In this document: positions 36,791 to 49,100 of the stretch, piece after piece
Layout: the number at the start of each line of letters is the position of its first letter
Numbering within the stretch: the stretch's first letter is position 1
Assembly (NCBI GenBank): GCA_022036555.1
Contig: CM039126.1
Coordinates: 3,188,676 to 3,252,675 of the forward strand
Length of the DNA stretch: 64,000 nt
Reading direction: 5' to 3'
Source: Microstegium vimineum
Taxonomy: Eukaryota > Streptophyta > Magnoliopsida > Poales > Poaceae
The notes under the pieces: generated by a model
The model's database searches: none
Seen by the model: the letters and a program-made list of their open reading frames with translations, nothing else
Told to the model about the DNA's origin: nothing
Translations under genes and position numbers: made by a program

Positions 36791-37794
36791 CCTTTTTAAA
36801 AAATTCACATTCAAAGAGGGGCCATGGCCATGTCCGCTCCCTCTTGTCTCTGTCCCTGACTACATTACGTTGGAAGGGGAAGAAGAAAGGGGGAAAACAA
36901 GCGATCGTCGAGCTATGCGCTTGTATATATGTCCTAGGGCAAGCTAGCTAGCTAGCTAGCCGTGTCAATGTTTTTGCGGGAGGGCATACAAAGATGCCAA
37001 AGCTTAACTTTGGCTAATCGTACCCTCTTCTGCTGACTAGCTAACCTACCAATAACCCACACAACTGTACTAGTTCAGTTCAGCATATATGAAGCGCTAC
37101 CTCAACGAACGTTTAGTTCATTTGCTGAGGGAAAAATAATTGAAATGACATGACATGAGAAAGCTAAATCAAAAGACATTATGAGAGGTGATGATAAACT
37201 CACAGTATTTCTCAATATGGTAGCCAATGGGAAACATAGAAAACACATGAAACAACATATCTTTAAATAAGAACAAGAAGATGGGCTAATAGTGGGTGAT
37301 GCTGAATTAAAAGCATCTATCACAACCTATTATAATGGGCTTTTAGGACTAACATAAAAATTTTAAAAAAATAGTATGGTGAAAAACCAAAACCATGGTT
37401 CCCTAAAAAGTACATAACCAATAAATAACTCAAGTTACACAAGAGGAAAATAGAGAAAAATAGCCAGTGTCGAGATGGAACATAATAAATCACCAAGACA
37501 TAATAAATTACCACGAGATTTTTATCAAGTTTTATGTGACACTGTAAAGGTATTTTTGTAACTTTTACTGATTTCTATGGGCATCACATCATGTTGCTTG
37601 TGTAGCTTCAATTTTGGAGTAATTACACTTCCCCCAAAAATAAAGGAGACAAATAATATACAATAATAGACACACATCTCTCTCCTCAATGTTAGATTTT
37701 TAAATTTTCACCAAAGTCCAATAGTGAACTCATGGTAGCAGCTATAGCAAGATGGTAAGAACCTGCGAAACAACAAACATTATGGAAGGGGGTG
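36791..37794. other. Intergenic AT-rich region
   Basis: No gene is visible. It may be decayed transposon sequence associated with the flanking LINE fragments. Confidence 0.4.
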
Positions 37795-38060
37795 TGATAT
37801 TATTCAAAGCCATCCATGAGTCTTTAAAAAGGCCTATGAAAAGGTAACATGGTATTTTCTTCTTTGAAGAATTCATATGAAGGGGTTAAGATGACAGTGG
37901 TGTCATAAGATCAAAATATGTGTCAATGGAGGTGGTATAGGCATCAAGATTAACAACAAAATTGGACACTGCATCCAAACAAAAAGTTCTCATGCAAGGA
38001 GATCCCATGTCACATATATTATTTAATATTGTACTTGGTATGCTCTTGATACTAATATTT
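37795..38060 (+). mobile_element. LINE remnant: reverse-transcriptase core
   Basis: Plus-strand frames, broken by shifts, read KAYEKVTWYFLL, ICVNGGGIGIKINNKIGHC and MQGDPMSH, then IVLGML-like sequence. These correspond to the D-KAYDKV-W, V..G..GIKING and RQGDPLSP blocks of plant LINE reverse transcriptases. The catalytic YADD block is absent. It is on the opposite strand from the zf-RVT fragment at 36.5 kb, so the two are separate remnants or one rearranged copy. Confidence 0.65.
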
Positions 38061-39080
38061 TCCACCTCTTCTAATTATTTTCTACTACTTTTTAGATTCT
38101 TCTTAGTTCATAACAATTTTTTGGTATTTATTTGACTTTACTCCATCAAATTTTTACCTATTTCATTTTTTGGGCCTTGCTTGAATATTTTCCTTGAAAC
38201 TAAGCACACTTTTTTTTGCTTAGGTCACTTTTTATGTTTGTATAATTTTCCTTTATGCTTACAACTATTTCTATTTTCTATAAACAACACATATTTTGGT
38301 TTCCCCAAAATATTATTATTATTATTACTATCATCATCATTATCATGAATTAAGAACATTTTAGTAACAAAAATATTGAACAAATGGCATGTATTTTGCA
38401 GAATATTTTAATTTTAGGCCTGAACATAATGAAACTTCTAGTTTTTTTTGTACGACATGCATTTCAACAACATTTTTGAAGTTTCAGGGAGTTGTTTTTA
38501 TCACGTTACAGGACGTTGTTGGCATTCTCTCAAATGTTAAAGGGCCGCCGACGCATTTTACCCGACAAAGAAAAGGAAAAGAAAGGAATAAATTCACTTG
38601 TATAAGTTGGCCGAAACATTTATTATTCTGCCGTAGTCCGCAAAGGGAAATAGCCCACGCACTGCTGGGCTCTTGTTGTTCTTTTCCGTTTGCGACAGAA
38701 TTCGGGGTTGTGATCCAAGCCCATGGACTGATGGACTCAGATCTGTCTGTCACGGAATGGAATGGTGAGTCCCTTCCTACTTTCCTAGTTGTCTTGAGGC
38801 TGCGGGCCTACGAAGGCCGCTCCAAAAGATGCGCAGCAAGCCCACTCGATGCGAAAACAAAGAGAAGAACGCTGAAGGAACCAGAGCAGAGAAGTATCAA
38901 GTGTGTGTATCAATCAATTACATACAGGCATGTCTACAGTCTTCCTCTGCACAGCTACAAGGCATACAAGCGAATCGGGCCCAAAAACAATGATGAATCA
39001 ATCGAATTCGATGATGGCATATGATATGCCTCAGCTGAGTTCAGTTTCCAATCTCCTCTTCCCTGTTCTCTCCCAAGAAA
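38061..39080. other. Region downstream of the glucanase gene
   Basis: AT-rich sequence. The frame at 38389-39024 is open for 211 codons but has no recognisable domain and is probably chance or 3'-flank sequence. The 3' UTR of the minus-strand glucanase should lie in 38,700-39,080. Confidence 0.4.
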
Positions 39081-40770
39081 CTAACAGAGTCCGGACAGCA
39101 TGGCCATGGCAGCCGCCACCACCAAGCTTTCCACGCACCGCCGCCGCCTGCTCTTCACCTGTGATCGTGAACACAGAGGCAGCTGCCAGTGAGCAACAAT
39201 AGATAACAATCCAAAGCTGTATGTAGTGCAGTGCCGACAAAAGCATTGCTTGCCAAGGAGGGCTAGAATAAGCAGCCACAGTGCACTCAGCAGCCTGCTT
39301 TGCTAGTGCCATGCATGATTACTCACTCGATGACCCAATCTGCCATTTTTAACAACATTTTTTTTTCTGGGAATAAAGAGAGGAGCACGGTGTCTGTTCC
39401 AACTTTCCTATTCAAACTCTGTCCAAACTGTCTAGTGCAAACTTCACAAACTGGCCAAACTGCAACTACCATGCATGCAGATTATATAAATTCGTTTAAA
39501 TTTTAAAAACAGGCAGCTAGCTAAAGTAGTGCACGACACGTACCTTGTTCACGGCTGCGGCAGACACGGTGTAGTATCCGGTGCCAGGCCCAACGCCATC
39601 AGCGCCGCCGGGCCCTTGCGCCACCACCAAGCCGCCGGTGCCATTACTCCCGCTCCCTGTCGTCCCCTTGGGCACGGTGATGGTGGGCGCCCTGACGCCG
39701 ACGTCGTAAGCCGGGGTACCATCAGGCTTGAACAGCCCGTAATGGCGCTCGGACGCCGGACCAGGCTTCTGGTCCTCATTGAAGAGCGCGAACACGTAGA
39801 CCAGCAGCGGCTCACCGGGCGCGGCGGGGGTACCTTTCCCCTGCGCGACGAGGCGCATGAGGTTGCCGTTATACCTAGCAGCGTTCTCCGGCGATGCGCC
39901 AGCCTCGTCGTCGTCGCCCTGCGACGGCCACCCGGTCTCCGACACCCGGATCTCCAGCGCCTGCTTCCCGTAGTTCGCCCTACAAATCGCGGCGCGCGCG
40001 GCGTCCACCATCGCGTGCAGCATGTTATCGTATCTTAGCCCGGTGGCGGCGTCAACGACGCCGCCGCCGGAGGCGGCGGAGGAGCTGGTGGGCTCGAACA
40101 GGGCGTAGCCGAGGTCGACACGCGCCGGGTCGGCCTTGTAGGCGAAGTACGGGTAGGCGTTGACGAGGAACGGCGCGCCGGTGCGGGTCAGGAACCCTAA
40201 CAGCGGGGACATGTAGGGAGCCACCTCGCGACGGAACGACGCGGAGGAAGGCGGGAACGAGGAGGAGAGCACGGCGAGGGAGTGCGCCGTGGTGACGGAC
40301 ACGCGGGAGGTGAGGTTGCACGCCGCCAGCGCCGCGTGGAGCGACTCCATTGCCGGGAGTAGCGACCGGTGCATGGCGACGTCTGTCCCCGACAGCACCT
40401 CGTTTCCCACCGTCACGGCGGTGATGGACGTGGCCGGGATGTGGGGCAGGAGGTTTGCGCGTACCCATGCGGCGGCCAAGGACGGGTCCGTGGCTAGGCG
40501 TGGGACGAGGCGGTCTGGGACGCCGACGGTGAAGTCGACTCCCGAGCCCGCGAATGCGCGGAGCACGCGCGCGTCCGCGTCGTAGAGTTTTACTCGTGTC
40601 GCGTTCAGTGCGCGGAGGAGTAGTAGGGCTGCTTGTGGTGGTGGAAGGTTGTCCGCGACCTGCCCGTAGTTGATCCCCAGCGCTGCCGTGGTGGGAGCGC
40701 TACTCGCCGCTGTCGGTGCGAGGACGGCGAACGCGGCGGCGGCGGCGAGCATGAGATGGAGCGCCGCCAT
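39081..40770 (-). CDS. Glucan endo-1,3-beta-glucosidase (GH17), probably GPI-anchored
   Basis: Two exons on the minus strand, 40770-39544 and 39158-39081, are joined by GTACGT/TCACAG and encode 434 residues. The first exon starts with a signal peptide (MAALHLMLAAAAAFAVLAPT). The GH17 domain opens ALGINYGQVADNLPPP and carries the acid/base glutamate in AVTVGNEVLSG and the nucleophile glutamate in IRVSETGWPSQGD, with KPGPASERHYGLFKPDGTPA near its end. There is no X8/CBM43 domain. The short second exon gives a basic stretch (KSRRRR), then a hydrophobic end (SLVVAAAMAMLSG). Together with the Gly/Ser-rich spacer this suggests a GPI signal, so the enzyme likely acts on callose at the plasma membrane or wall. 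A longer upstream in-frame ORF exists, but this ATG is followed directly by the signal peptide and lies about 85 bp downstream of a TATA box. No lesion is visible. Confidence 0.92.
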
Positions 40771-40851
40771 TGCAGTGGAGTGGAGTGGAGCGGGAGCGGG
40801 AGCAGGAACCGGCAGCAAGAGGAATTGGCATCTTTGGGAACGAACGGCAGC

Positions 40852-40863
40852 AGACATATAAAG
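40852..40863 (-). promoter_or_regulatory. TATA box of the glucanase gene
   Basis: CTTTATATG on the minus strand lies about 85 bp upstream of the chosen start codon. Confidence 0.55.
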
Positions 40864-42917
40864 CGTGCATGTGCTCGCCGAAATGGCAGCTTTAGCGACC
40901 CCTCCCTGGTGCTGCCTGCTGGTGTGTTTCACTTGCTTTGCGGGAGGCGTTGTGTCCGCCGTTGGTAGGGCGGTGGGGTGGTGATCGCGGCCGTACGTAC
41001 AGTCGTTGCTGCTGCTGCTTTGCTTGCGAGAACGTCGTGTGTCTTCTCTCTTGTGTGGCCGTTTTGAGGATGTGGCTGAGATTCTGGTTTCAGATGGACC
41101 GGAGAGCAGCAGCAAATTGACAACGTTTGCCTTTAGTATATGTTCTTTTCTTCCGCCGGTTATTCGACAACCTCTGCAAAGAAACGGACACCAATGATTG
41201 TGTTGAGATTGTTGCTGGTTGAATTGAAGAAAGAAACGAAAGAGAAAACAAGCCACAAAGTAGACGACTTGTTCATTGCAGTACCATGATTCATTCATTC
41301 CATAGTAGTACACCATTTGTGAGATGAGATCAATATAACAGGGAAGGGAAGATCAGAGCCAATGTCTCCTTTGGGTACAGACTTTGCAGAGTAGTAACAA
41401 TCTGCAGTACAGAAATTCAGTTACGACGCCTCTGCAGCTAGCACACGCCACGCCCATGTTCAGTTCATTCAGCAGTTCATCGACAGCATCGCCACCATTA
41501 CTAAAGCCAATTGCCGACTTGACGACACAGAGCCTTACTTTGCAATTGCAACCCAAGTCGGCGCAACACAAAATATCAGCAGCGCGGTCGTAGAGGACAA
41601 CGATCCCAAATTGAGCCGGCACGCACTTGACCAATCCGATCCATCTTCACTGCCTTTGCCTGTCAGCTGTCTTGCTCCAACGGCCTCGTCCATTCTTTTC
41701 CCGGCGAGCTACTAGAGCTAGCTGCTGCTGCCCATATACCATTGGATACGAGACCCAACCCAACCTAATAAGAAAAAAAAAAAGGCAAAGCAAGGCGATG
41801 GATGGCTCGGAAAGAAGGTAAAGCATCTCCTAACAGTAACAGCGCATGTGCATGACCATGGCCGCTTTAAAGTGGCGGTGAGTGTCCAGAAACACCGCTT
41901 TGGCTTATTAGTCGGCTTATCAGCCACCGAAACCGTGTTTTTCTCTTATAATAAAATATCTAAAAACAGTATCAGCCAGCTTATCATACACCAAAACAAT
42001 CACAGGTCGTTTTCCTAGCTCGGTTACGTGGACTGAAGAAAACCTAAAGAAATACAGTGTACGTACCTTATCAAGAACTTGGAACATGAACTCATTCGTA
42101 GTCCCGAGCACTTTGTTTTTAAATCAGAAACAGGAACAACGTTCGAACTGTTCTAAGGGCTTGCTCGGTTAATTAACTATTTCCGGTTGAAAGGGGTTCG
42201 TAAATTTGTATATTCTGATAAGCTAGAATGATTTCTGGGAACGATCTAGAGGAACCCAACGACCCCTAAATATAATAGGAATTTTTGGTTCAGATCAAAA
42301 GTGCAGATCAGAGGGGAGGAACCAAACAGAGAGTCTATGACGCTGACTGACCGAATTCACCGGAAGCGTTGGTCAACCGGTCTAATAACCTTTGGCAATC
42401 CTTACCATACATGCAATTTGTTTATGTCATATGTTGTTTATATATAACTGATATAGGGAATGGAAGATGAAAACCACGCGAGCTATGACGGAACATGTTT
42501 CTTCTCATGTCTCAAAACCCCCAAAGAAGATTTGGAGACGTTACATATACTACTATATTGCGTGTTCTGTCTTTCGAATAAACAATGTAAATCGCTATAT
42601 CTTCCTACCATAGTTTTCAAAAGCGATGGAGAATGAACCCAGCTTCTGTTTGAGGAAAAATATCTGTCTAGTGACTTGTTTGGATCCTATGACAAAATTT
42701 TAGTCCTACGGTTTTTTAGTTTTTTTTTGCCATAGATATCCAAACATGAGACTAAAAGTAAGTAAATGACTAAAATATGGATAAAAGTTTTTTTTTTCCT
42801 CTCAAAGAGGTCTTAAACTAGGCTAAAGTGCCTTAGAAGACGCACAACCTAGATACCCCCACCCATCCACCCGCACCCACCACTTCTGGATGTGCATGTG
42901 CATGGCTTAATTAAGAA
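40864..42917. other. Glucanase promoter side and intergenic sequence
   Basis: 40,860-41,400 would hold the glucanase promoter. The remainder has short ORFs without domains. About 41,900-42,000 resembles a truncated MITE (TTTTCTCTTATAATAAAATA). Confidence 0.4.
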
Positions 42918-44038
42918 GGCAAAATAGCCATTTTGGCCCTTCAACTATTACCGAAGGCTCAAATTGACCCCTGAACTATCAAAACGGTCACTTTGACCCC
43001 TCAATTATCACCGAAGGCTCAAATTGACCCATGAACTATCAAAACGACCACTTTGGCCCTTAAACTTGTGGTTTTTATCTCAATTTCATCCATTATCCCT
43101 GATCGATGGACACGTGGACAGATGGACTGTGAAAAGGTCGAAACTGCCCCTCATTATTTTCTTTACTTGCTGGCCGCTCATGACGTTTCCAACCTCGCCG
43201 TTTGTTTTAAAAATACCAAAATATGATTTAATGTTAGAAAATTCATAAAAAAGTTTATTTTAACTTAGAAAAATCAATAAGCATAGATCATTGAAGGTAC
43301 ATAGTAGAGAATAATATCTCAAAACAAATATAGTACAAAACATATAACTTGGATGTAAATTTGAGGAGTTACTCTTCATGAGGAGCTATCCACATGAGAC
43401 ATGATCTTGCTAGTCGGCGTCGTCCTCCGTGTGGGTCATGTAGCACAGATCGTTGTCGTCAGCCACATATGATGATGTACCGTGGCATGATTTTACAAAA
43501 CACATGAAGTTTACCTGGTTAAGCTAGACTAGAATTTACCTCCATTTGCATCTACTGTTTCACTTTAACCTAGTTTTGAATTTTATGAGATCATATAAGC
43601 TTTAAATATTCTAAATGAGTAATAAAAATGTATATCATGACTGTAGTAAACAATTTTTGGTAAAACAAAATTGGTTTCAAACATTAAATTTTGGTAAAAC
43701 AATTTTTTTATGAATTCTCTAACATTAAATCATATTTTGGTATTTTTAAAACAAACGGTGGGGTTGGAAACGCCGTGAGCGGTCAACAAGTAAAGAAAAT
43801 AATGAGGGGTGGTTTTGATCTTTTCGTAGTTCATCTGTCTATGTATCTATCGATCAGGGATAATGGATGAAATTGAGACGAAAATCATAAGTTTAAGGGC
43901 CAAAGTGGTCATTTTGATAGTTCAGGGACCAATTTGAGCCTTCGGTGATAGTTGAGGGGTCAAAGTGGCCGTTTTGATAGTTCAGGGACCAATTTGAGCC
44001 TTTGGTGATAGTTGAGGGGCCAAAACGGCTATTTTTCC
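42918..44038. mobile_element. Foldback Mutator-like element, 1,121 bp, long terminal inverted repeats
   Basis: The arms at about 42918-43250 and 43705-44038 are inverted copies over about 330 bp. The ends are GGCAAAATAGCCATTTTGGC and the complement starting GGAAAAATAGCCGTTTTGG. Flanks are AATTAAGAA (42909-42917) and AATTACGAA (44039-44047), a 9-bp target duplication with one difference, which is diagnostic of Mutator-like elements. Each arm contains a 60-bp tandem repeat (CTCAAATTGACCC...GAACTATCAAAACGG). The loop of about 455 bp has no ORF. The element is non-autonomous. Confidence 0.85.
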
Positions 44039-45600
44039 AATTACGAAAGACTAAAGTTTAGCTGCTCATGTATCCAAACAGCCTAGCAAAACTAAAGTTT
44101 ACCTTACATGCTTTTGCCGCTAAACTTTAGCAGCTAAGGGGGGGGGGGGGGGTTCTATTTGCAGGACATGTTTGGCCCAGCAAGATGGTGAGGCCTGGTT
44201 TTAGTAGACCGAAATAAACTTTCGGGCCGGCCAGACAAGGAGTTGGACCAATTCCACGTGTGCTGTTATATAGGCGGTCCAATAACAGGATTTTCGGTTT
44301 GAGGAACTCATTAGTCTATCGTCTTCGTACTCCTCATTTTTCTTTGTTTGGCTTCTAAAATTAAATGGACTCATGCATCATCACATCATTTGTCATATGC
44401 TAATAACTAGTACTAGTGTGAATGAATGAAATCATTGCACCAAGTTTAAAGAATGGACACTATTATAAATGCATTTGGTTTAGCCGTGATATGTTGGAAA
44501 GTTGTTGTGAGCTGTGAAAAAAAAATGATCAAATAATTTTTGAAGCCTACCCCATCTCTGTGTTTCTTCAAAGAGCTACATTATGAAACATGTCTCTATT
44601 TCAACCTGTTTGTAGGGCTCAATTAAAAGAGGACAGAAACAAGCATCGAATAAGTTACCTGTAAGTGATGGATGTAATCAAGTCTGGTTACATTTATTAC
44701 ATGAACTAAACGCTAGATCATGCATCGTAAACTATCCGGCCTACACACTACATATATATTTGGCGGGGGATTATTACTAGCTTGTAGCTAGCGGCTAGCC
44801 GCGCCTTGACAAACAGCTAGGATTTTGGCACGTCGATCGGACCGCATCCCATCACGTACGCATCGCATCATGTACGTGGTGGTGCGTGAGCACCAACAAC
44901 GTACTGGCCGGATGGCACCCAACAATAACGGTGCCACGCATTTCCGTGTCGTCTTATTTGCAAAGGTCGATCACGTTGCCTGGCTGGCTAGCTAGACCGT
45001 ACCTTGCATTGAGTGAAGTGAAACGTAGAGCGATGATGGAGCCGTGCACGGAGAACCGAGCTGAGAGCGCGAGCTAGGAGCCAAAGGCCGGCCGGCCTGG
45101 CAACCCAACAACAAGCAAACTAAACGCATGCATCAAAGCGATCGATCGAAGCTGTAGTAGATCGACTCGATCATCATATCAGATCACAAGCAGACGAAGG
45201 AAGTGAACCGGTGGGCGTCGAGCGATGCTTCCAAACGCCCCGCGGCGTCACCGGCGCCACACTACGGGCATGCGTGCGTGGAGACAAGACAGCGCACCCA
45301 CGCAAGCGGTTCGCCGGACTTTGGACGCGCGCTGGCGTGCGGGTCACTCGCTGGTCAGCCACCTCTTCTTTTTCTTGGCCGGCCAGAGGGGTCGGGTCGG
45401 GTCAAGGCACGGCACGGCACGGGTATTGTGGGGAGCGCGGGTGGAGGAGAGCGTGGCGAGGGCCCGAGAGCAGCGCGCGCGCGCGGGTGGGTCACGGCAC
45501 GGTCTCCCCGCGCTAGAAATACCAAGCACCCGGCCGGACGGGGACGCCCCCGGCACATCATATCCATCCATCGCACACCACCGCTGAGGCCAGGACGAAG
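44039..45600. other. Upstream region of Waxy, with a poly-G tract
   Basis: It contains a run of 15 G at 44138-44152. 45,190-45,560 is strongly GC-rich. ORFs in the GC-rich part overlap on both strands and have no domain. It probably includes the Waxy promoter. Confidence 0.45.
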
Positions 45601-46152
45601 AGACCGAGGAAATAAAACCACTGCCAGTCAGTGACGGATCGGACGCCCACCCCCTCCCCCGGCGCTCCCACACTGCTCCTGCTCCATCGACCAGCCAGCT
45701 AGTGCACCGGACGGCTGGACTGCTCATCTCATCCACCAGGTCCCGTTCCGATCCGACCCCATCCGATCCTGGCGTTGTTGTGCGCAGTTTTCGTCCAAAT
45801 CCAGTCTGCCGTGTGTGTGTGTGTGTGCCTGTGCCTGGTGATGAGGCGCCTGATTGATCGATGACGTACTCGATCATCAGATCTTTGATTAGGAGGAGTA
45901 GTTCACATGCGTCATGCGTTTGGTTTTTCTTCGATCGATCATCCTGTTTCGTGTATTCTGTTTATAATTAATTCATTTTTTTTATAGTAGTAGTTCACAG
46001 GATCTTCTGTTCCTGTATTGTACAGTCGTCGTGTCTCAACTCCAAGATTCCGAATCTAATAACACACTCCAGTGGTAACTGTAGATCTGTCCGAGAGATT
46101 AATAATCCATAAATTTTTCTTCTGTCCACATGTCTTTCTTTCTTTGATGCAG
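45601..46152 (+). promoter_or_regulatory. Probable Waxy non-coding first exon and leader intron
   Basis: An AAATAAAA TATA-like site lies at about 45609-45617. A donor-like CACCAG/GTCCCG sits at 45739/45740. The acceptor TTTGATGCAG ends at 46152, 14 bases before the start codon. Waxy genes of grasses have such a non-coding exon 1 and leader intron. The precise exon edge here is inferred. Confidence 0.5.
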
Positions 46153-46166
46153 TGAAATCGGCATAT

Positions 46167-49100
46167 ATGGCGGCTCTAGCCACGTCGCAGCTCGTCGCCA
46201 CGCACGCCGGCCTGGGCAGCGTCCCGTCAGACGCATCCATGTTCCGCCGCGGCGGCGTGCTGCAGGGCCTGAGGGCGTCAGCGCCCCGGGCATCGGCGGC
46301 GGCAGGGGACACGCTCAGCATGCGGACAGGCGCGCGCGCGGCGGCGCCCAGGCATCAGCACCACCAGGTGCGCCGCGGGGGACGCGGCGGCAGGTCCCCG
46401 TCCCTCGTCGTCTGCGCCACCGGCGGCATGAACGTCGTCTTCGTCGGTGCCGAGATGGCGCCGTGGAGCAAGACCGGCGGCCTCGGCGACGTCCTCGGCG
46501 GCCTCCCGCCTGCAATGGCCGTAAGCAGCTAGCATTCGACCGATCGTCGTCTTCTTCTTCGTGTTGGCCCCTGCTGGATTCACCGCTCCATCGATCTTTT
46601 GCTGTATGTGACGTGTGTTGCGCAACAATGCGTGCAGGCGAACGGGCACCGTGTTATGGTCGTCTCTCCCCGCTACGACCAGTACAAGGACGCCTGGGAC
46701 ACCAGCGTCGTGTCCGAGGTACTTACTACTGACACTCCCTCACTGCGATCACTCACTCAGACGCCATCAGATCCACTTTCCGTGCCTGCATGGATCTCGA
46801 TCGCAATGCAAGGTCGTCGTCTGAACTGAACCTTCTTTCTGTGCTCCGATGCATGGCATGCAGATCAAGATGGGAGACAGGTACGAGACGGTGAGGTTTT
46901 TCCACTGCTACAAGCGCGGAGTCGACCGTGTGTTCATCGACCACCCATTGTTCCTGGAGAGGGTGAGAAGGATTCTATTCCATCTGTAGCTGAACATGAT
47001 AGACACCTATTGGTAATAGCAGTTTCAATGAGCTTTTTTCGTCTGGTTTCAGGTTTGGGGAAAGACCGAGGAGAAGATCTACGGGCCTGACGCTGGAACC
47101 GACTATAAGGACAACCAGCTGCGTTTCAGCCTGCTGTGCCAGGTCAGGATGCCTGTCTACTGTACTGCTAACTTCAAAATTCATCTCATCTCATCTGTCT
47201 GCAGTGGCCCTGTTCGTTTTAGCTGAAATTTAGTTTATGTCGATTTGTTACGAGAGGAAAATACTATTTTGTTTGCTGCTGAAAATACAGAGCCACTAGT
47301 ATGTACTGCCAGTGTCACTGTGTTGGATCCTTGGCTTATTCTGGAGAAATGCATGTTGTCTGCAGGCGGCACTTGAAGCTCCTAGGATCCTAAGCCTCAA
47401 CAACAACCCATACTTCTCTGGACCATACGGTAAGTAAGGGTTCAGTTACTCTTTTTATCTGTTGAATAACTTGAGCATCTGCACTGTATAGGAAATGGTC
47501 CATCATACTTCTGTCATTTTACACCAACTACTAATAATTACTACTGCATCCATATCATACAGGGGAGGACGTCGTGTTCGTGTGCAATGACTGGCACACC
47601 GGCCCTCTGTCATGCTACCTCAAGAGCAATTACCAGTCCAATGGCATCTACAGGGACGCAAAGGTTAACTAGTTTCCTCCTCTACCTTTTTGATCAATGT
47701 TGTCTTCGTTTACATGTTCCTATGTATACCCCATCTTGTTCTGAAGCTGAATTGCCATCTTCACGTACGAACTAGACGGCTTTCTGCATCCACAACATCT
47801 CCTACCAGGGCCGGTTCGCCTTCTCCGACTTCTCGGAGCTGAATCTCCCTGAGAGATTCAAGTCATCCTTCGATTTCATCGACGGGTAATGCATGGGAAA
47901 ACTGCAATTTTTCAACTGTTTTGTTCATCATGGTGTATAAGGCCGGTGACATACATGAATGGTAGTAACCACTAACCCATGCATTGTTCAACTTCAACCT
48001 GGCTTGAATATACAATTGCAGCTACGAGAAGCCGGTGGAAGGGCGGAAGATCAACTGGATGAAGGCGGGGATCCTCGAAGCCAACAGGGTCCTCACCGTG
48101 AGTCCCTACTACGCGGAGGAGCTCATCTCCGGCATCGCTCGGGGCTGCGAGCTCGACAACATCATGCGCCTCACCGGCATAACTGGCATCGTCAACGGCA
48201 TGGACGTCAGCGAGTGGGATCCCAGCAAGGACAAGTACATCGCCGTCAAATACGACGTGTCAACGGCCGTGGAGGCGAAGGCGCTCAACAAGGAGGCGCT
48301 GCAGGCGGCGGTGGGGCTTCCGGTTGACCGGAACGTCCCGCTGGTGGCGTTCATTGGTAGACTGGAGGAGCAGAAGGGCCCTGACGTCATGGCGGCTGCC
48401 ATCCCAAAGCTCATGGAGGAGGACGTGCAGATCGTGCTGCTGGGCACGGGGAAGAAGAAGTTCGAGCGCATGCTGATGAGTGCCGAGGAGAAGTACCCGG
48501 ACAAGGTGCGCGCTGTGGTGAAGTTCAACGCGGCGCTGGCGCACCATATCATGGCCGGCGCTGACCTGCTCGCCGTCACCAGCCGCTTCGAGCCATGCGG
48601 CCTCATCCAGCTCCAGGGATGCGATACGGAACGGTAAAACCCCTCTGAATTAATGAACTGAATGCATGCTTTCGATGTACGTGAATCTGATAGATGCCTT
48701 CTGGCGATCGATTGTTGATGATATATTGCAGCCCTGCGCCTGCGCGTCCACCGGCGGACTCGTCGACACCGTCATCGAAGGCAAGACCGGCTTCCACATG
48801 GGCCGCCTCAGCGTCGACGTAAGCCTGGGCTGGGCTGGGCTGCTCTTCCATGTTTTTCTACAATCTACATACATGTATGGATCTGAACCAGCAATGCGAT
48901 TCTTGTTTTTGTTGCGTCCTTTCCTCCCAGTGCAACGTCGTGGAGCCGGCCGACGTGAAGAAGGTGGCGACAACCTTGAAGCGCGCCATCAAGGTGGTGG
49001 GCACGACGGCGTACGAGGAGATGGTCAAGAACTGCATGATCCAGGATCTCTCTTGGAAGGTACAGTACAGTACAGCAGTACACCGTCGTCAGAGCAGAGC

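Noticed and set aside
38389..39024. 211-codon ORF overlapping the glucanase 3' side
   Set aside because: No recognisable domain and AT-rich amino-acid composition. Likely chance.
40771..41316. N-terminal extension of the glucanase ORF
   Set aside because: The extension covers the TATA box and non-conserved sequence. The signal peptide starts at the ATG at 40770.
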